Origin: Rhabdophis nuchalis
Lineage: Eukaryota; Chordata; Lepidosauria; Squamata; Natricidae
Length of the DNA stretch: 64,000 bases
NCBI GenBank assembly: GCA_039707465.1
Contig: CM077643.1
Coordinates: forward strand, 201,401,605 to 201,465,604
Direction of reading: 5' to 3'
Position numbers and translations under genes: made by a program. The notes beneath the pieces were generated by a model that ran no database searches, was not told the origin of the DNA, and was given only the letters and a program-made list of their open reading frames with translations. This document shows positions 1 through 10,500 of this stretch, piece after piece. Numbering within the stretch: the stretch's first letter is position 1; every line of letters begins with the position of its first letter.

Positions 1-980
1 AGCCGCTGGGTGAGATCATCCGTGGTTTCGGGGTGGGATATCATCTGTACGCTGATGATACCCAGCTGTACATATCCACCCCGGACCACCCCAATGATGC
101 CGTCGAGGTTATGTCCCGGTGCTTGGAGGCTCTACGGATCTGGATGGGTAGTAACAAACTCAGGCTCAACCCGTCCAAGACTGAGTGGCTGTGGCTTCCG
201 GCACCCCGTTTCAGCCAGATTATTCCAACTCTGGCCATTGGGGGCGAAACACCAGCCCCTGTGGAGAAGGCACGCAATCTAGGTGTCCTCCTGGCCTTAC
301 GCACAGTCACTCAAGCACTCGTCACATCTCGACTTGACTATTGCAATGCTCTCTACATGGGGCTTCCCTTGAAGTGCACCCGAAGACTACAGTTAGTCCA
401 GAACGCGGCCGCACGGATAATTACGGGAGCGCCTAAACACTCCCATATAACACCTGTCCTACGCGAGCTCCACCGGCTTCCTGTGGTCTTTCGGGTGCAC
501 TTCAAGGTCCTAACGACCATCTTCAAAACGCTCCATGGCTCGGGACCTAGCTATCTGCAAGACCGTCTCCTGCCCCATACATCCCTGGGACCGACACGCT
601 CCCACAGAGAGGGCCTCCTCAGGGTGCCGTCGGTCGGGCAATGTCGACTGGCGGCGCCCAGGGGGAGGGCCTTCTCTGTGGCAGGGCCGGCCCTTTGGAA
701 CGACCTGCCCCCTGAAATCCGCACCATTCCTGACCTCCGCCTCTTCCGCAAATGTCTTAAGACTCACTTCTTTCAACTAGCCGTCCTTGCGTAACCCCAG
801 CACCGCCAATTATAAACGAGGGTTTTAAAAACGGTTACAACACAGGCATCTAATATCTATGTATTTGTATTTTGTATTTATTGATTTAATTCTATGTTCG
901 CCGCCCCGAGTCCCTTGTTGTGAGATGGGAGCGGGTTATAAATATGAAAAATAAATAAATAAATAAATAAATAAATAAAG
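1..980 (+). mobile_element. L2-like LINE, 3' end (RT C-terminus and 3' UTR)
   Basis: The element enters from the left edge at the sequence coding for [11 protein letters not shown] and runs open in one frame to a stop at 792-794. The reverse-transcriptase box YADDTQLY is at about 48-71, followed by the thumb/C-terminal region ending in LFRKCLKTHFFQLA. The 3' UTR is about 150 bp and ends in an AAAT-type microsatellite at 952-980, typical of CR1/L2-clade LINEs. Compared with the copies at 13 kb and 61 kb it lacks about 34 codons after NLGVLL (near 292), so it is dead although still open. It lies antisense in RFTN2 intron 7. Confidence 0.9.
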
Positions 981-2509
981 AGAGAAGCATTTGTACCCCT
1001 TCCATCCATGTCTGACAACTTCCAACTTTCACTGCAAAGGAAAGCTTACAATTTCCTCCAAGGTCAGGCTTGTGGGCAAGAGTTGAGAGAACTTGAGTGC
1101 TTCTTTTTTTTTTTTAACTTGCCCCTGAAATAGCCCAATACCTTTTCTAAAGCTTTATTCACTTGGGATTTTCCAATCCTTGAAAGGATTTTTTGGAAAG
1201 TGGTATCCAAGGAATCCTATGACCCATGGGTATACAGGGTGTCACTCTAAACCTTGAGCAAGTAGCTCTTCTTGCTATTGTCCCCATTTTCTGGGGGGGA
1301 GGGAATCCTTTTCTACAATGGTTGTTTTTTTGTGGGTCTACTTTAGGGAGAGGAACAACAGGAAATCTTACTGTGAAAATAGAAACTCTTCTAATTACAG
1401 GATTTAAAGAATTATTTTGGGGCAAATGCTAATATTCCTGTAATCCTCTGAACAAACTGTGTGAACTGATGCAAAAGAAAACTTCTCTGCATTTAGCAGA
1501 AAGTAAAAGCTATTAATATTCCACTTGTGTACTGAGGTCAGAGTTCAAAGTCTGTGGGAAAAACAGAACTACAAACTGAAAAACATGTAATTCTTTTTTT
1601 TTAACCATGTGAGTAATGTCGCATGACAATGTGAGCGTAAAGTGTTTCACACAAATTAATGCAGCACTTCCTCAATTTTTAAAATGAAAGTAGTAACTAC
1701 ATTTATAATTCACAATTGCTAGCAGTCTATTCTGGCAGGTGGAGAGAGTACTTTAAAAAAAGAGATGATTTAATTAATTCAGTAACTTGGACTGCACTTT
1801 TAAAACTGAACCAAAAAACATCTTCCCCACTTATAACAAATTTCCCAGATGTGTCAGGACTTCCATTTAGCCATGAATGTGCCAAAACGGGCTTCTAGGC
1901 TACAGATTCCTTTGTGCACAAATGCTTTGTGCATCATTCATGTGGCTGATCCAATTGCCTGGCAGGTTCACATAGTCCATAGTCAATAAATGAGGGCTGG
2001 AATCGCTTGCTTTAAGAAGCTGATAAAGAAAGCTTTTAACTTAAAAAAAAACTTTTCCCCCCTGATAGCTGATTAAGAAAGGCTGCTAACTCAACACATT
2101 ATATTGGATTGAGGTTACTTACCTTCTGATCATCTATATGTTTTTAAAGGAAGAAGTAGATAGGTTGAACTAATTGTTGGAAAACGAGTGCTCAAAATAC
2201 ACTTTTACACATCTGGTATTTATAGATTGTTTTGTTATTTGGAATGATACACCAGTGATTTAGAAACTATCAGGAAGACAATAGTAATATGTGTCTTATT
2301 TATATTACTATTTTTTCTATGTATAAGGTGAGAAATTATCAATTCCCCATCAGTTGTACAATAGTCCAAACTTGGCTCTGCCAGTTAGCTTGGGGCTCCA
2401 ATGAGGCAACATCACAGTGGAGGTGTGATTAAAAACAAATCCCATCTCTCCTCCCTCCCTCCCACTCCCAGCCTCTCTGTCTTTTAATTGGCTCATAAAG
2501 TTTGGATTT
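981..2509. other. RFTN2 intron 7 (or downstream) sequence, nothing recognised
   Basis: This is AT-rich non-coding DNA with short homopolymer runs. I looked on the minus strand for the expected next raftlin exon, which should follow the residues [10 protein letters not shown], and did not find it. Short open frames here look random. Confidence 0.6.
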
Positions 2510-2628
2510 TGTGTTGCCTTATTTATGTTTTTAGCTTACATAGTTTTTATCTTTTATATTGTAAGCTGCCCAGAGTTACCTTGTAGTAAGATTAGTGGCC
2601 TATAAATTTTATAAATAAAATCAAATCA
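2510..2628 (+). mobile_element. Old LINE 3' UTR remnant
   Basis: The segment reads as a decayed LINE tail: a T-rich run, then 'taagctgcccagagttacc' and a region ending in 'ataaataaaatcaaat'. The same architecture (cgccc-agagt, then a microsatellite-like tail) ends the younger L2-like copies elsewhere in the window. It is much more diverged, so the assignment is tentative. Confidence 0.5.
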
Positions 2629-3269
2629 GTAAAATATATTTGAAAATCATTTTATCTTTGGGAGTCCTTTTTAGAAGACTAGCTAGAAAAGCAGATTTAA
2701 TTTCTTTTAAATATGTACAATTTCCTCTTTCTCCTATTAAATAATTATGTTCCATAATTATTTAATTTAATAAGAAATGAATGCTTTCTTTGTGGACTAG
2801 TCTTTCTTTAATTGCATATGATAAAAATAAGTTTTGTATTTGTATTGCTTTTTTGTATAATAGTTCAAAGGACTTCAGATTAAGTGAGTTGTTTAATCCA
2901 GTTTGATACAATAAAATATTAGAATATGTGGAATTAATAATAGTTCTAAACCTGGCATAAAGAACATGGTTAAATGTATATGTGTATGTGTTTGTGTGTA
3001 TATATGGACATAGGTACACATACTGAATAGCTAGTGGGCATGTGACTTTGGTCACATTTTGCAACTGTGATGACAGCCTCTACCCCTCTATGTGAAGAAA
3101 GGTGATAGTTCATGATCCACATCCATCTTTGCATGCCTTATTTTCACAAAGGATTGCTATTTATCATGACTCCAAAAATACTATATAGTTTTGCTTATTC
3201 ATTACTACCACTTGATAGCTATTTAATGACTAAAATGCTACTTCCTGCAACAGTTCCTTGGTTATAAAA
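2629..3269. other. Intronic sequence, nothing recognised
   Basis: AT-rich DNA. A minus-strand open frame at 2762-3064 shows no recognisable motif and no exon-like splice context. Confidence 0.5.
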
Positions 3270-3575
3270 TATTATGTTACAGCTCCTGTTAGGCCTATTT
3301 AAGGGAGGAGACAAACTTGTCATCCTTCTCTGCCCTTCGACTCAACCTAGAGACCATCCAGACAGAGACCTATTAAATTGCTGCTGTCTTTTTAGATATG
3401 TGTTAAAAAAGTTTTTTTATTAATCATCCCTTAAAATTTTTAACACATATCTAAAAAGACAGCAGCAATTTAATAGGTCTCTGTCTGGATGGTCTCTGGT
3501 TGAGTCGAAGGGCAGAGAAGGATGACAAGTTTGTCTCCTCCCTTAAATAGGCCTAACAGGAGCTGTAACATAATA
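3270..3575. repeat. Near-perfect inverted repeat of the hammerhead-repeat body
   Basis: The left arm (3270-3407) is an inverted copy of the right arm (3437-3575), with about a 29-nt spacer. The arms differ by about one 1-2 nt indel plus changes at the A-rich inner end. The shared body contains 'aagggaggagacaaacttgt' and 'acacatatctaaaaagacag'. The right arm is the body of the first tandem hammerhead unit; the left arm is a partial unit without a ribozyme. A transcript would fold into a duplex of about 135 bp. The near identity points to a recent event. Confidence 0.9.
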
Positions 3576-3698
3576 TCCACTTCATCAATAAGTCCTGTAG
3601 AAAGGATGATGTAATCAGGGAAGCTGGTTAGCTCAAGGCATAGAGAAGCCTGCTTCGAATGCTGGAGAGCACCAGTTCAAATCCCTGTAGGGAAGTAT

Positions 3699-3745
3699 GG
3701 CCAGCTGACGAGGGCTAAGGAGCCCGAAATGGATCCATCCTGGTC
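3699..3745 (+). ncRNA. Type I hammerhead ribozyme, copy 1
   Basis: Stem I pairs ggccag (3699-3704) with ctggtc (3740-3745), six pairs including one G-U. The core CTGACGA is at 3705-3711. Stem II is gggct/agccc (3712-3716 with 3721-3725) with loop aagg. The second core strand GAAA is at 3726-3729. Stem III has three pairs (A3729-T3738, T3730-A3737, G3731-C3736) around a gatc loop. C3739 is the cleavage nucleotide, so the predicted cut is 3739/3740. All invariant hammerhead positions are present. The short stem III matches hammerheads of Penelope-like elements and retrozymes. Activity is inferred. Confidence 0.92.
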
Positions 3746-4038
3746 TCTTAATTAATTATTAATCATCCCTTAAAAAATTTAACACATATCTAAAAAGACA
3801 GCAGCAATTTAATAGGTCTCTGTCTGGATGGTCTCTAGGTTGAGTCGAAGGGCAGAGAAGGATGACAAGTTTGTCTCCTCCCTTAAATAGGCCTAACAGG
3901 AGCTGTAACATAATATCCACTTCATCAATAAGTCCTGTAGAAAGGATGATGTAATCAGGGAAGCTGGTTAGCTCAAGGCATAGAGAAGCCTGCTTCGAAT
4001 GCTGGAGAGCACCAGTTCAAATCCCTGTAGGGAAGTAT

Positions 4039-4085
4039 GGCCAGCTGACGAGGGCTAAGGAGCCCGAAATGGATCCATCCTGGTC
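4039..4085 (+). ncRNA. Type I hammerhead ribozyme, copy 2
   Basis: This has the same sequence and fold as copy 1, shifted by exactly 340 nt. Stem I is 4039-4044 with 4080-4085, core CTGACGA 4045-4051, stem II with loop aagg, GAAA 4066-4069, three-pair stem III, and predicted cleavage at 4079/4080. With copy 1 it would release a 340-nt monomer (3740-4079). Confidence 0.92.
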
Positions 4086-4130
4086 TCTTAATTAATTATT
4101 AATCATATTCATATATGATATATATATATA

Positions 4131-4223
4131 TGCTGGTATAGCTGGCTTCGGGGATTTTCCCGTGTATAAGGCATAGAAAATATATATACACGGGAAAATC
4201 CCCGAAGCCAGCTATGCCAGCAT
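4131..4223. repeat. Hairpin with 38-bp arms
   Basis: Left arm 4131-4168 begins 'tgctggtatagctggcttcg'. Right arm 4186-4223 is its reverse complement with one mismatch. The spacer is 17 nt and AT-rich. It sits directly beside the TA microsatellite. It could be a very short MITE or a fold-back product; it matches no other repeat in the window. Confidence 0.85.
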
Positions 4224-4248
4224 ACCTACACCCGTGAAAATCTACGAA

Positions 4249-4249
<1 letters not shown>

Positions 4250-4340
<91 letters not shown>

Positions 4341-4382
4341 AACATAACATAACAACATAACATAACATAACATAACATAAAA
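4250..4382. repeat. (TA)n and (CATAA)n microsatellites
   Basis: About 84 bp of uninterrupted TA dinucleotides are followed from about 4338 by CATAA pentamers to about 4380. Open frames across this stretch are artefacts of the repeats. Confidence 0.95.
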
Positions 4383-4438
4383 TATATGTATTCAATTACA
4401 TTCCCAGGAATAGGAAGATAAATTGTTATTTTATCTAC

Positions 4439-4542
4439 CTGTCCAGTCGGATGACAGGAGTAGGTAACACACATGTTAAAAGCCAGCCAAATTCAGCCAA
4501 AGTGTGCAGTAAAGGACCATAATCAGTTTTGATTTCACTGCC
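4439..4542 (-). CDS. RFTN2: RFTN2 coding exon 7
   Basis: A 104-base exon in phase 0 at its start, following acceptor 'ttaacag' and ending at donor AG|gtagat with two bases of a split codon. It encodes a raftlin C-terminal block containing [16 protein letters not shown] and LTCVLPTP, matching RFTN1 TDYVPLLNSLAAYGW and TCVLPTP. It is the last exon I can place. The donor lies close to the TA microsatellite at 4250-4335. Confidence 0.92.
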
Positions 4543-7500
4543 CTGTTAACAAAAATATATATGTAAGATTAGGGTGAGCATTTCCACAGACTAACCATGA
4601 GATGTGGAAAGGAAAGAGGGGAAGCTCAAAGGTCCATACATAGTAAAAAAGAATAATTAACCATTAACATCCGAAAAATAAGAACAGTATGCGCACATGC
4701 ATGCATAGGCATGCATATACTTTTCTGGTATAGTTATGGGTTTTTTTTCTTCCTATTACTGTTCTGGTGTGTTTATAGAAAGAAATTTGACAATTACATA
4801 ATACTTTTCCTAAAGAAATCCAGTTCTTTAGTTCCTTTTTATTTTTAATGTAGAAACACAAGCCAAAACTTCTGTCCATTTGTGGTATGCATGCCAAAAT
4901 CTCATTTTATAATATTTACTATAACAGAGCAATGCAATGCTGGTCTAATCACAAATGAAATCCCATTCCTGGAGTTGCAACCTTATTCAGTTTTACAACA
5001 CACTGGAAATTACATTAATATATATATTTAATATCTATGACTTATCAAACATTTTAAAAGTTATGGTATACATCATTTTCTTTTCCATTGGTTAAATAAT
5101 CATTTTGTTTCTGTGACAGCATAATAGCTTTTAAAGTTTCTGTTACAACCATATCATTACCATTGAACCTACTTTTCAACTGTAAAAAAGGTGGGAAAGG
5201 GGGAAAAACGAAGTAACATGTAATTCTCCTTCATCTGCACATGAAAATTCTCTAGAATGGAGAATTTTTCTCAGTTATTGCTGTCTCTTTCTGAATTCCA
5301 AAAGTCACACTACAACAGCTGCCTGTATGAGCTTCTTGAAGCAATAATAAGAGTTTGGCAACTTCTAGATGTTTTGGACTATTTCACAGCTCCTTTCTTC
5401 TCTAAGTATATCAGCTTGAGGTAAATCAAATTGTAAACGTTCTGAAAACTCCATTATTTGTTCCTGACATATATGGTACAATGATTGCTGATATAATTTA
5501 AAACTAATAAAGACGTTTATTCCAGTTGTCAACACTTATTTATGGAATCACTTGGGGAACTGAACTGGTCAGCTTTTTTGGAGGATAACTTCTATGAAAT
5601 GAGTAATTATTTTGTTCTTCCAAGTGGAGGTGTTTTGCAGCTATGCATTGGTGAATTGCCGCTTCTTGAGACAAACTTTATGACAGAGTCCTGTATTACA
5701 AAATATAAAATATGCAAATACAAATGGAGGATGCTTCTATTTAACAGTCTTCAGTGTAATTTGGATTTAACGGACAAAATACGCTGGATCTGAGTTGTTC
5801 CAACAAATTTATTGTATAAGAGCAGACTTTGCTACCTTTTACTGCTAACAAGAAGGAATATAGCAGGGGAATAGAAGTTGAGAGACTAGAGTATAGGACC
5901 AGACATCTTAACAAAGTGGATGGTTGAAAAGATGGCTATGGAAAATTTAAACAGAGCATTATCTTTAATGACTGCCTATCATCGACAACTTTTTAGTTGT
6001 AACAACTACTCCTACCATTGTTACTGTAAAGATTTGGCCTTTATGGACTCTAGAAAACAAAGATATATACAAGGAATGATTATCTAAAATGATAATTGAA
6101 TTGTGAGTTATTTTCTGCTGAAACCTCAAATATGTTTAAAATTACAAGATATCACAAACTCGCTCACATATTGATTATTTTTCTAATTGTATATTGAATT
6201 TATGTAAACCCTTGAAATTAATCAGGAAGATTAACTTAAATTGTTGAAAACAATTTAACAAAATTGTTTTAACAAAACAAAAATAGGGAATTACCTCAAT
6301 GACAGTCCATTGTTCTACAACAATAGCATCATTTCCTTTCCTCTCCGAACCTGGAAACCCGGGTTCTTCTTCATATATAAATAACCCTTCTAATGATTTG
6401 GGCCCAAAGTCAGCTAGAGAAAGAAAAAAGGGAAAAATAGTAAATAATAGTAATTTAGGAAATATCTAAACTGTATAGTACTATACTTATGTATTAAGAG
6501 GAGTATACTTTCCTTTTCTGTCTCACACATGATCATTCTGATATGATTGTGAATGGACAGGATTTGGTAAATTTATATTATTTACTTATTTATGCAAGGT
6601 TAGACACTGCCCATCTTACTTTCTAAGTGACTGTGGATGGTTAAATTTTTTTCCTGTCAAATGCCACATATGTTGGGTTCCTATGATGAGTAGGGTTGGA
6701 ACGGGGAGAAATGAGGTCAGAGCCCAAAGTGCATTTGGCCATTACCCTCACCCCAAGTTGTCTTTTTTAAACATTACATATTCATTACTAACACCATACT
6801 CAAAGTGTCTAATCTTCTGCAAAAGCTTTTCAGACTAGGCTGAAGTTAGTATTTATCCTTGAATTACACATTTCTAAATAATAATTAGGGTTACTAAATC
6901 TTGGATGTGAAAGAGTCCTTGTTGTCATCAAATAGCTTTGTTTTGATTTCCTACCCCCACCCCAGATATAGTTGTCCTATTTTCAGCTATGTTCAATTTA
7001 AATTTTGATTTGGTAGATGTAATATAAAGAAAATATGCAGTACATTTCTTAAGCACAAAATCCTAATTTTTATAAAAATAAAAAGGCAAATAATGTACAA
7101 CAGCAAAGCAAATTTTACTGTTTATAAGTCCAATAAACAGTAAACAGTAAACAGGTCAACCTTCTTACTTGCTTCAAGCAAGTCATCTGCTGTTTATTTT
7201 ACTTTTAGAAAGATTACATTTTAAAAATTCAGTTTAAAAGGAGACTGCATATGTTAAGAATTCACAGTCCTCTGCATCTGTGAGATTTATGTATTAGTTC
7301 ATTTGTTTAATCATTCCATGTCTAGTTTAGCCTTTAATTTTTTGTTGTTATTAGTTGCAAAGTTGTGTCCGACCCATCGTGACCGCATGGACAACATTCC
7401 TCCAGACCTTGCTGTCCTCTACCATCCCCCAGAAGCCTTTAATAAAAAATTCAATTAAATTTTAGAAACTAAATAGTTTAGATATAAATAAGAGTAAAAT

Positions 7501-10500
7501 TTGAATGGTTTCTTCTTTCTGGTGGCTAGCATGAAAAAAAACAACGTTGAGTGTGATTCATGTGTTTAATTCTTCCTATAGAAACCATTAAAAAATGGGT
7601 AAGCCAGCTGTTCTTGTGATGTATGTAATAGGGAGTTCATCATTTCTCTCTCTTTTTTTTAACAAAAAATTTCCATGACAGCAAACATTTCAGGTGTAGG
7701 TTTTTATTTCTGGTTATCTTTTTATGCAGTTCACGTCAAAGTGGAAGGCCGGATCAATCTGGGAACTTAAACTTGACCTCTCCTACCAACAACAAATTGG
7801 AAGTTTGAAAAACTGCTTAATCTTCTCCAAGCCTCTTTATAGCTTTCTTCTGCCCAGTACCGTAGTTCTTATTTTTCACTCCTAAATTAAGGGTGAATAA
7901 TTTCTCTTTCTCTCTTTGATTCTCTCTTGGTGGGAGGAAAGGAAGTGGGACTTCCCCTCCCCCAGCCATTCTGCTCAAAACAGTTGGTTCTCTACAGTGA
8001 AAAACAAGTGATACGCATAGACAACAGCTGGTGAGGGATCTTCATTACTTCTCCCTTCCCTCTGGTGATCTTTTAATAGTTCCCTGGGAGAGAAAGCCAA
8101 TGAGTGATAAATGTAGCATCTATAACTGTGGGTGGGTGACAGATGCAAGCCTTATCTGAAAGCTTTAACTATCCTGAATCCAACAGACCACTGTCTTTAT
8201 TTACTCTGCAGCCTATTTTAAAACTTGCACACACTCTTTTTGTATCGTTTTGAATTTTCTGAATGAATTTTGCCAATATTCATATTTTTAGGTATGAAAA
8301 AGAGTATCATTATCCTTACCGTTAGAGGCTTCCCAACACACAAAGGAGTCAATTAATGACAACCCTTGTTTGTAATAAAATGTGGTTAAATCTAACCAAT
8401 CAGCATCCAATGTACTAATCACAGGTCCTTTCCTTGACACTTTCAGAGACAAAATACCGTCATGATAGGTCAAATTGATGGAATCATCTTCAAAGACATT
8501 AAAAGCTGTATATAGCTTGGTGGCTGAAGGCAAAACATGAAATAAAGACATTAGGGTAATATGCATTGTAAAAATGTCAATGGGATTATATTTACAGATT
8601 TTTAAAAAAATCTACAAAATTACATTTTGCACTAAGAATACAAATTAAATCCATATGGATAAAAGTTCAGCATGACATTTGAATACTATTTTAATTCAAA
8701 TTGATGAATCAATCCTTCAATTTGTAAGCTAAAATGTTGGAAAATTCTACCATGAAAGCCATCTTAATTCAGAGGTTTAAATCCAAACTCTCCATTTTCT
8801 CTGTTCAAAACATACTCTCCTCTTTCAATTTACATTGTGATTTGCAACGTTTTACTTCTCTTTTTGTATCCTATTGACAGGATTTTTCTTTCTCAGTCTT
8901 TTTCTAGCATCTAATATCTACACTTCCATTCTTAAATTTTAATTGGTTCATCTATTGCAGCTACTGTCACACCAATAATCTTGCAGCTGTAATTATGCTG
9001 TGGACATCTCACTTGGATTGCCAGTTTGCAAACTAAATTTGGCACCCCAACCTCCTAATATTCCCAGCCAAATTATCCACATGACAGTGATATTCCTCTC
9101 TAAAGTTCATTCTCCTTTAACCAAATTCATCCTCCTCTTCCACCTACTCCCATTCAACTGTTTGCTACTTCTTTTTATGATTCCCTTTATTCATCTTTCA
9201 CTCTTTCTGCCCAGAATTCATCTTTTACAGCATGGTGATCTTTGTTTTACAATTTGTGAGGGGCTGGGTGCTACCATGCTATTTTTTTCTAATAAACTCA
9301 GTGGCAATTTTCTCTAAGTTACTCAGTTAAATTTACTTTATTTTGATCAACAATCCAGCAGATGACACAAAAACATAATAAAAAACAATAGTGTTCAGTT
9401 TTGTATCACTTATTGCCTGATTTTCATTGCGGTCACATAAATTTAGTTACAACATGGGAGATTAATGGTTTTGTTTACTTGTTATTATTTAGTAAACAAT
9501 CTGAAAGAAGGAGGTTTACATAATAATCAGTACTTCCTGAGAATTGCTGCAACAGAGGCTAGATATAAATCTTTTGAGCATCCCATGGAAGTTATAATAT
9601 ATTAACGTGTACAGTTTTTATCTGCTCAGGTTTGCAGGTGCAGTGTGTTGGGCTAGTGGGGTTTTAGAGGGAAGGATGCTGTATCTGCCTTTAAAAAGTT
9701 TTTCATAACTTGGGAAAGGTAAGAATCTTTAAATATTTGGGGTATTCTTAAGTGTCCTTGGCAACCTAGGTTCTGGGCTCTGGGATAATTGTTGACTTCC
9801 ATTTGATACTCCATATCATTTAACCTTTGAGAGAATATTTGTTCAACCAGTTTTTATCCTAAAGACACTAAGAATAGAGAGGATAATACATATGATGTTA
9901 TGTTTTGTTCTGTTGTAGTTTTCCAGATGAAAAATAATTGTTAAAAAAAGTATAGGGATTACATTTTTAATTTGGATAGTTTGTCCTTGCTGAAAAAAGG
10001 GCTGATAATCACAAGAACACACAAGAAAGGTTTATGAACATCTCCAAATATGGTTGTACTGTTTGATAATCCTTCTTAAGCTATTTTTCTTAAAAATTGA
10101 TTCTTCTATAGTTTGAGATAGCTACATAGTGCATGTAGACAATATAGATGATGTGTTTAAATACCTTCTTTTTCCTTGAATTTATTTGGACTGGGACAGC
10201 CTTCTCTTCCATCTTGAAAATCAATCTTTTGTGCTGGCTTGACATCCAGCTGAATTTCTTCCTGTATTCCACTCTCAGAGGATTGACCACTCAGTATCCC
10301 TTCATTCAGGATTCTAACATTTTCCTCTGAATCATGGTTCCCCTGCTCTCTGTTCCTTCTGCATAGTGTAGAGTCAGACTCCATATCTTCACCCAGGTTT
10401 GTACCATTGCAGATTTTAGATTGAGAGCAAAACTGGGTTATAAACCCAACAAACTTCATTCCTTTTTTAGCAGCATCATTGACCTATATTTTTAAAAAAG

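Larger units (their letters stand above)
3421..4106 (+). mobile_element. Tandem hammerhead-ribozyme repeat (retrozyme-like), two units of about 340 bp
   Basis: Two nearly identical direct units begin at 'taatcatccc' (3421 and 3760), and a third partial start lies at 4100, giving a period of 339-340 bp. In order, each unit holds an AT-rich leader, the body with 'ggatggtctct' and 'gtctcctcccttaaatagg', a tRNA-like stretch with A-box-like 'ttagctcaagg' (3628-3638) and B-box-like 'agttcaaatcc' (3674-3684), and a type I hammerhead ribozyme ending at 'ctggtctctta'. Tandem units of this size with hammerheads are known from metazoan retrozymes, newt satellite 2, schistosome Sm-alpha and Penelope-like elements. 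No reverse transcriptase is encoded here. It lies antisense to RFTN2 in intron 7. Confidence 0.88.

Noticed and set aside
981..3269. RFTN2 exon 8 expected on the minus strand
   Set aside because: No stretch resembling the raftlin KQI-FLQRP region with splice sites was found; it is likely before base 1.
3621..3700. A true tRNA gene at the A/B-box sequences
   Set aside because: The acceptor and T stems do not pair properly and the sequence is embedded in a repeated unit, so it is tRNA-derived promoter sequence at most.
4099..4474. Minus-strand frames of repeated Tyr-Ile residues
   Set aside because: Produced by the TA and CATAA microsatellites. Only the short RFTN2 exon 7 inside this area is real.
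5542..5793. 83-codon plus-strand open frame in RFTN2 intron 6
   Set aside because: No recognisable motif, no splice or promoter context, and length expected by chance in AT-rich intron.
9000..9317. 105-codon plus-strand open frame in RFTN2 intron 4
   Set aside because: Low-complexity Leu/Phe/Pro/Ser composition from pyrimidine-rich DNA; nothing gene-like.
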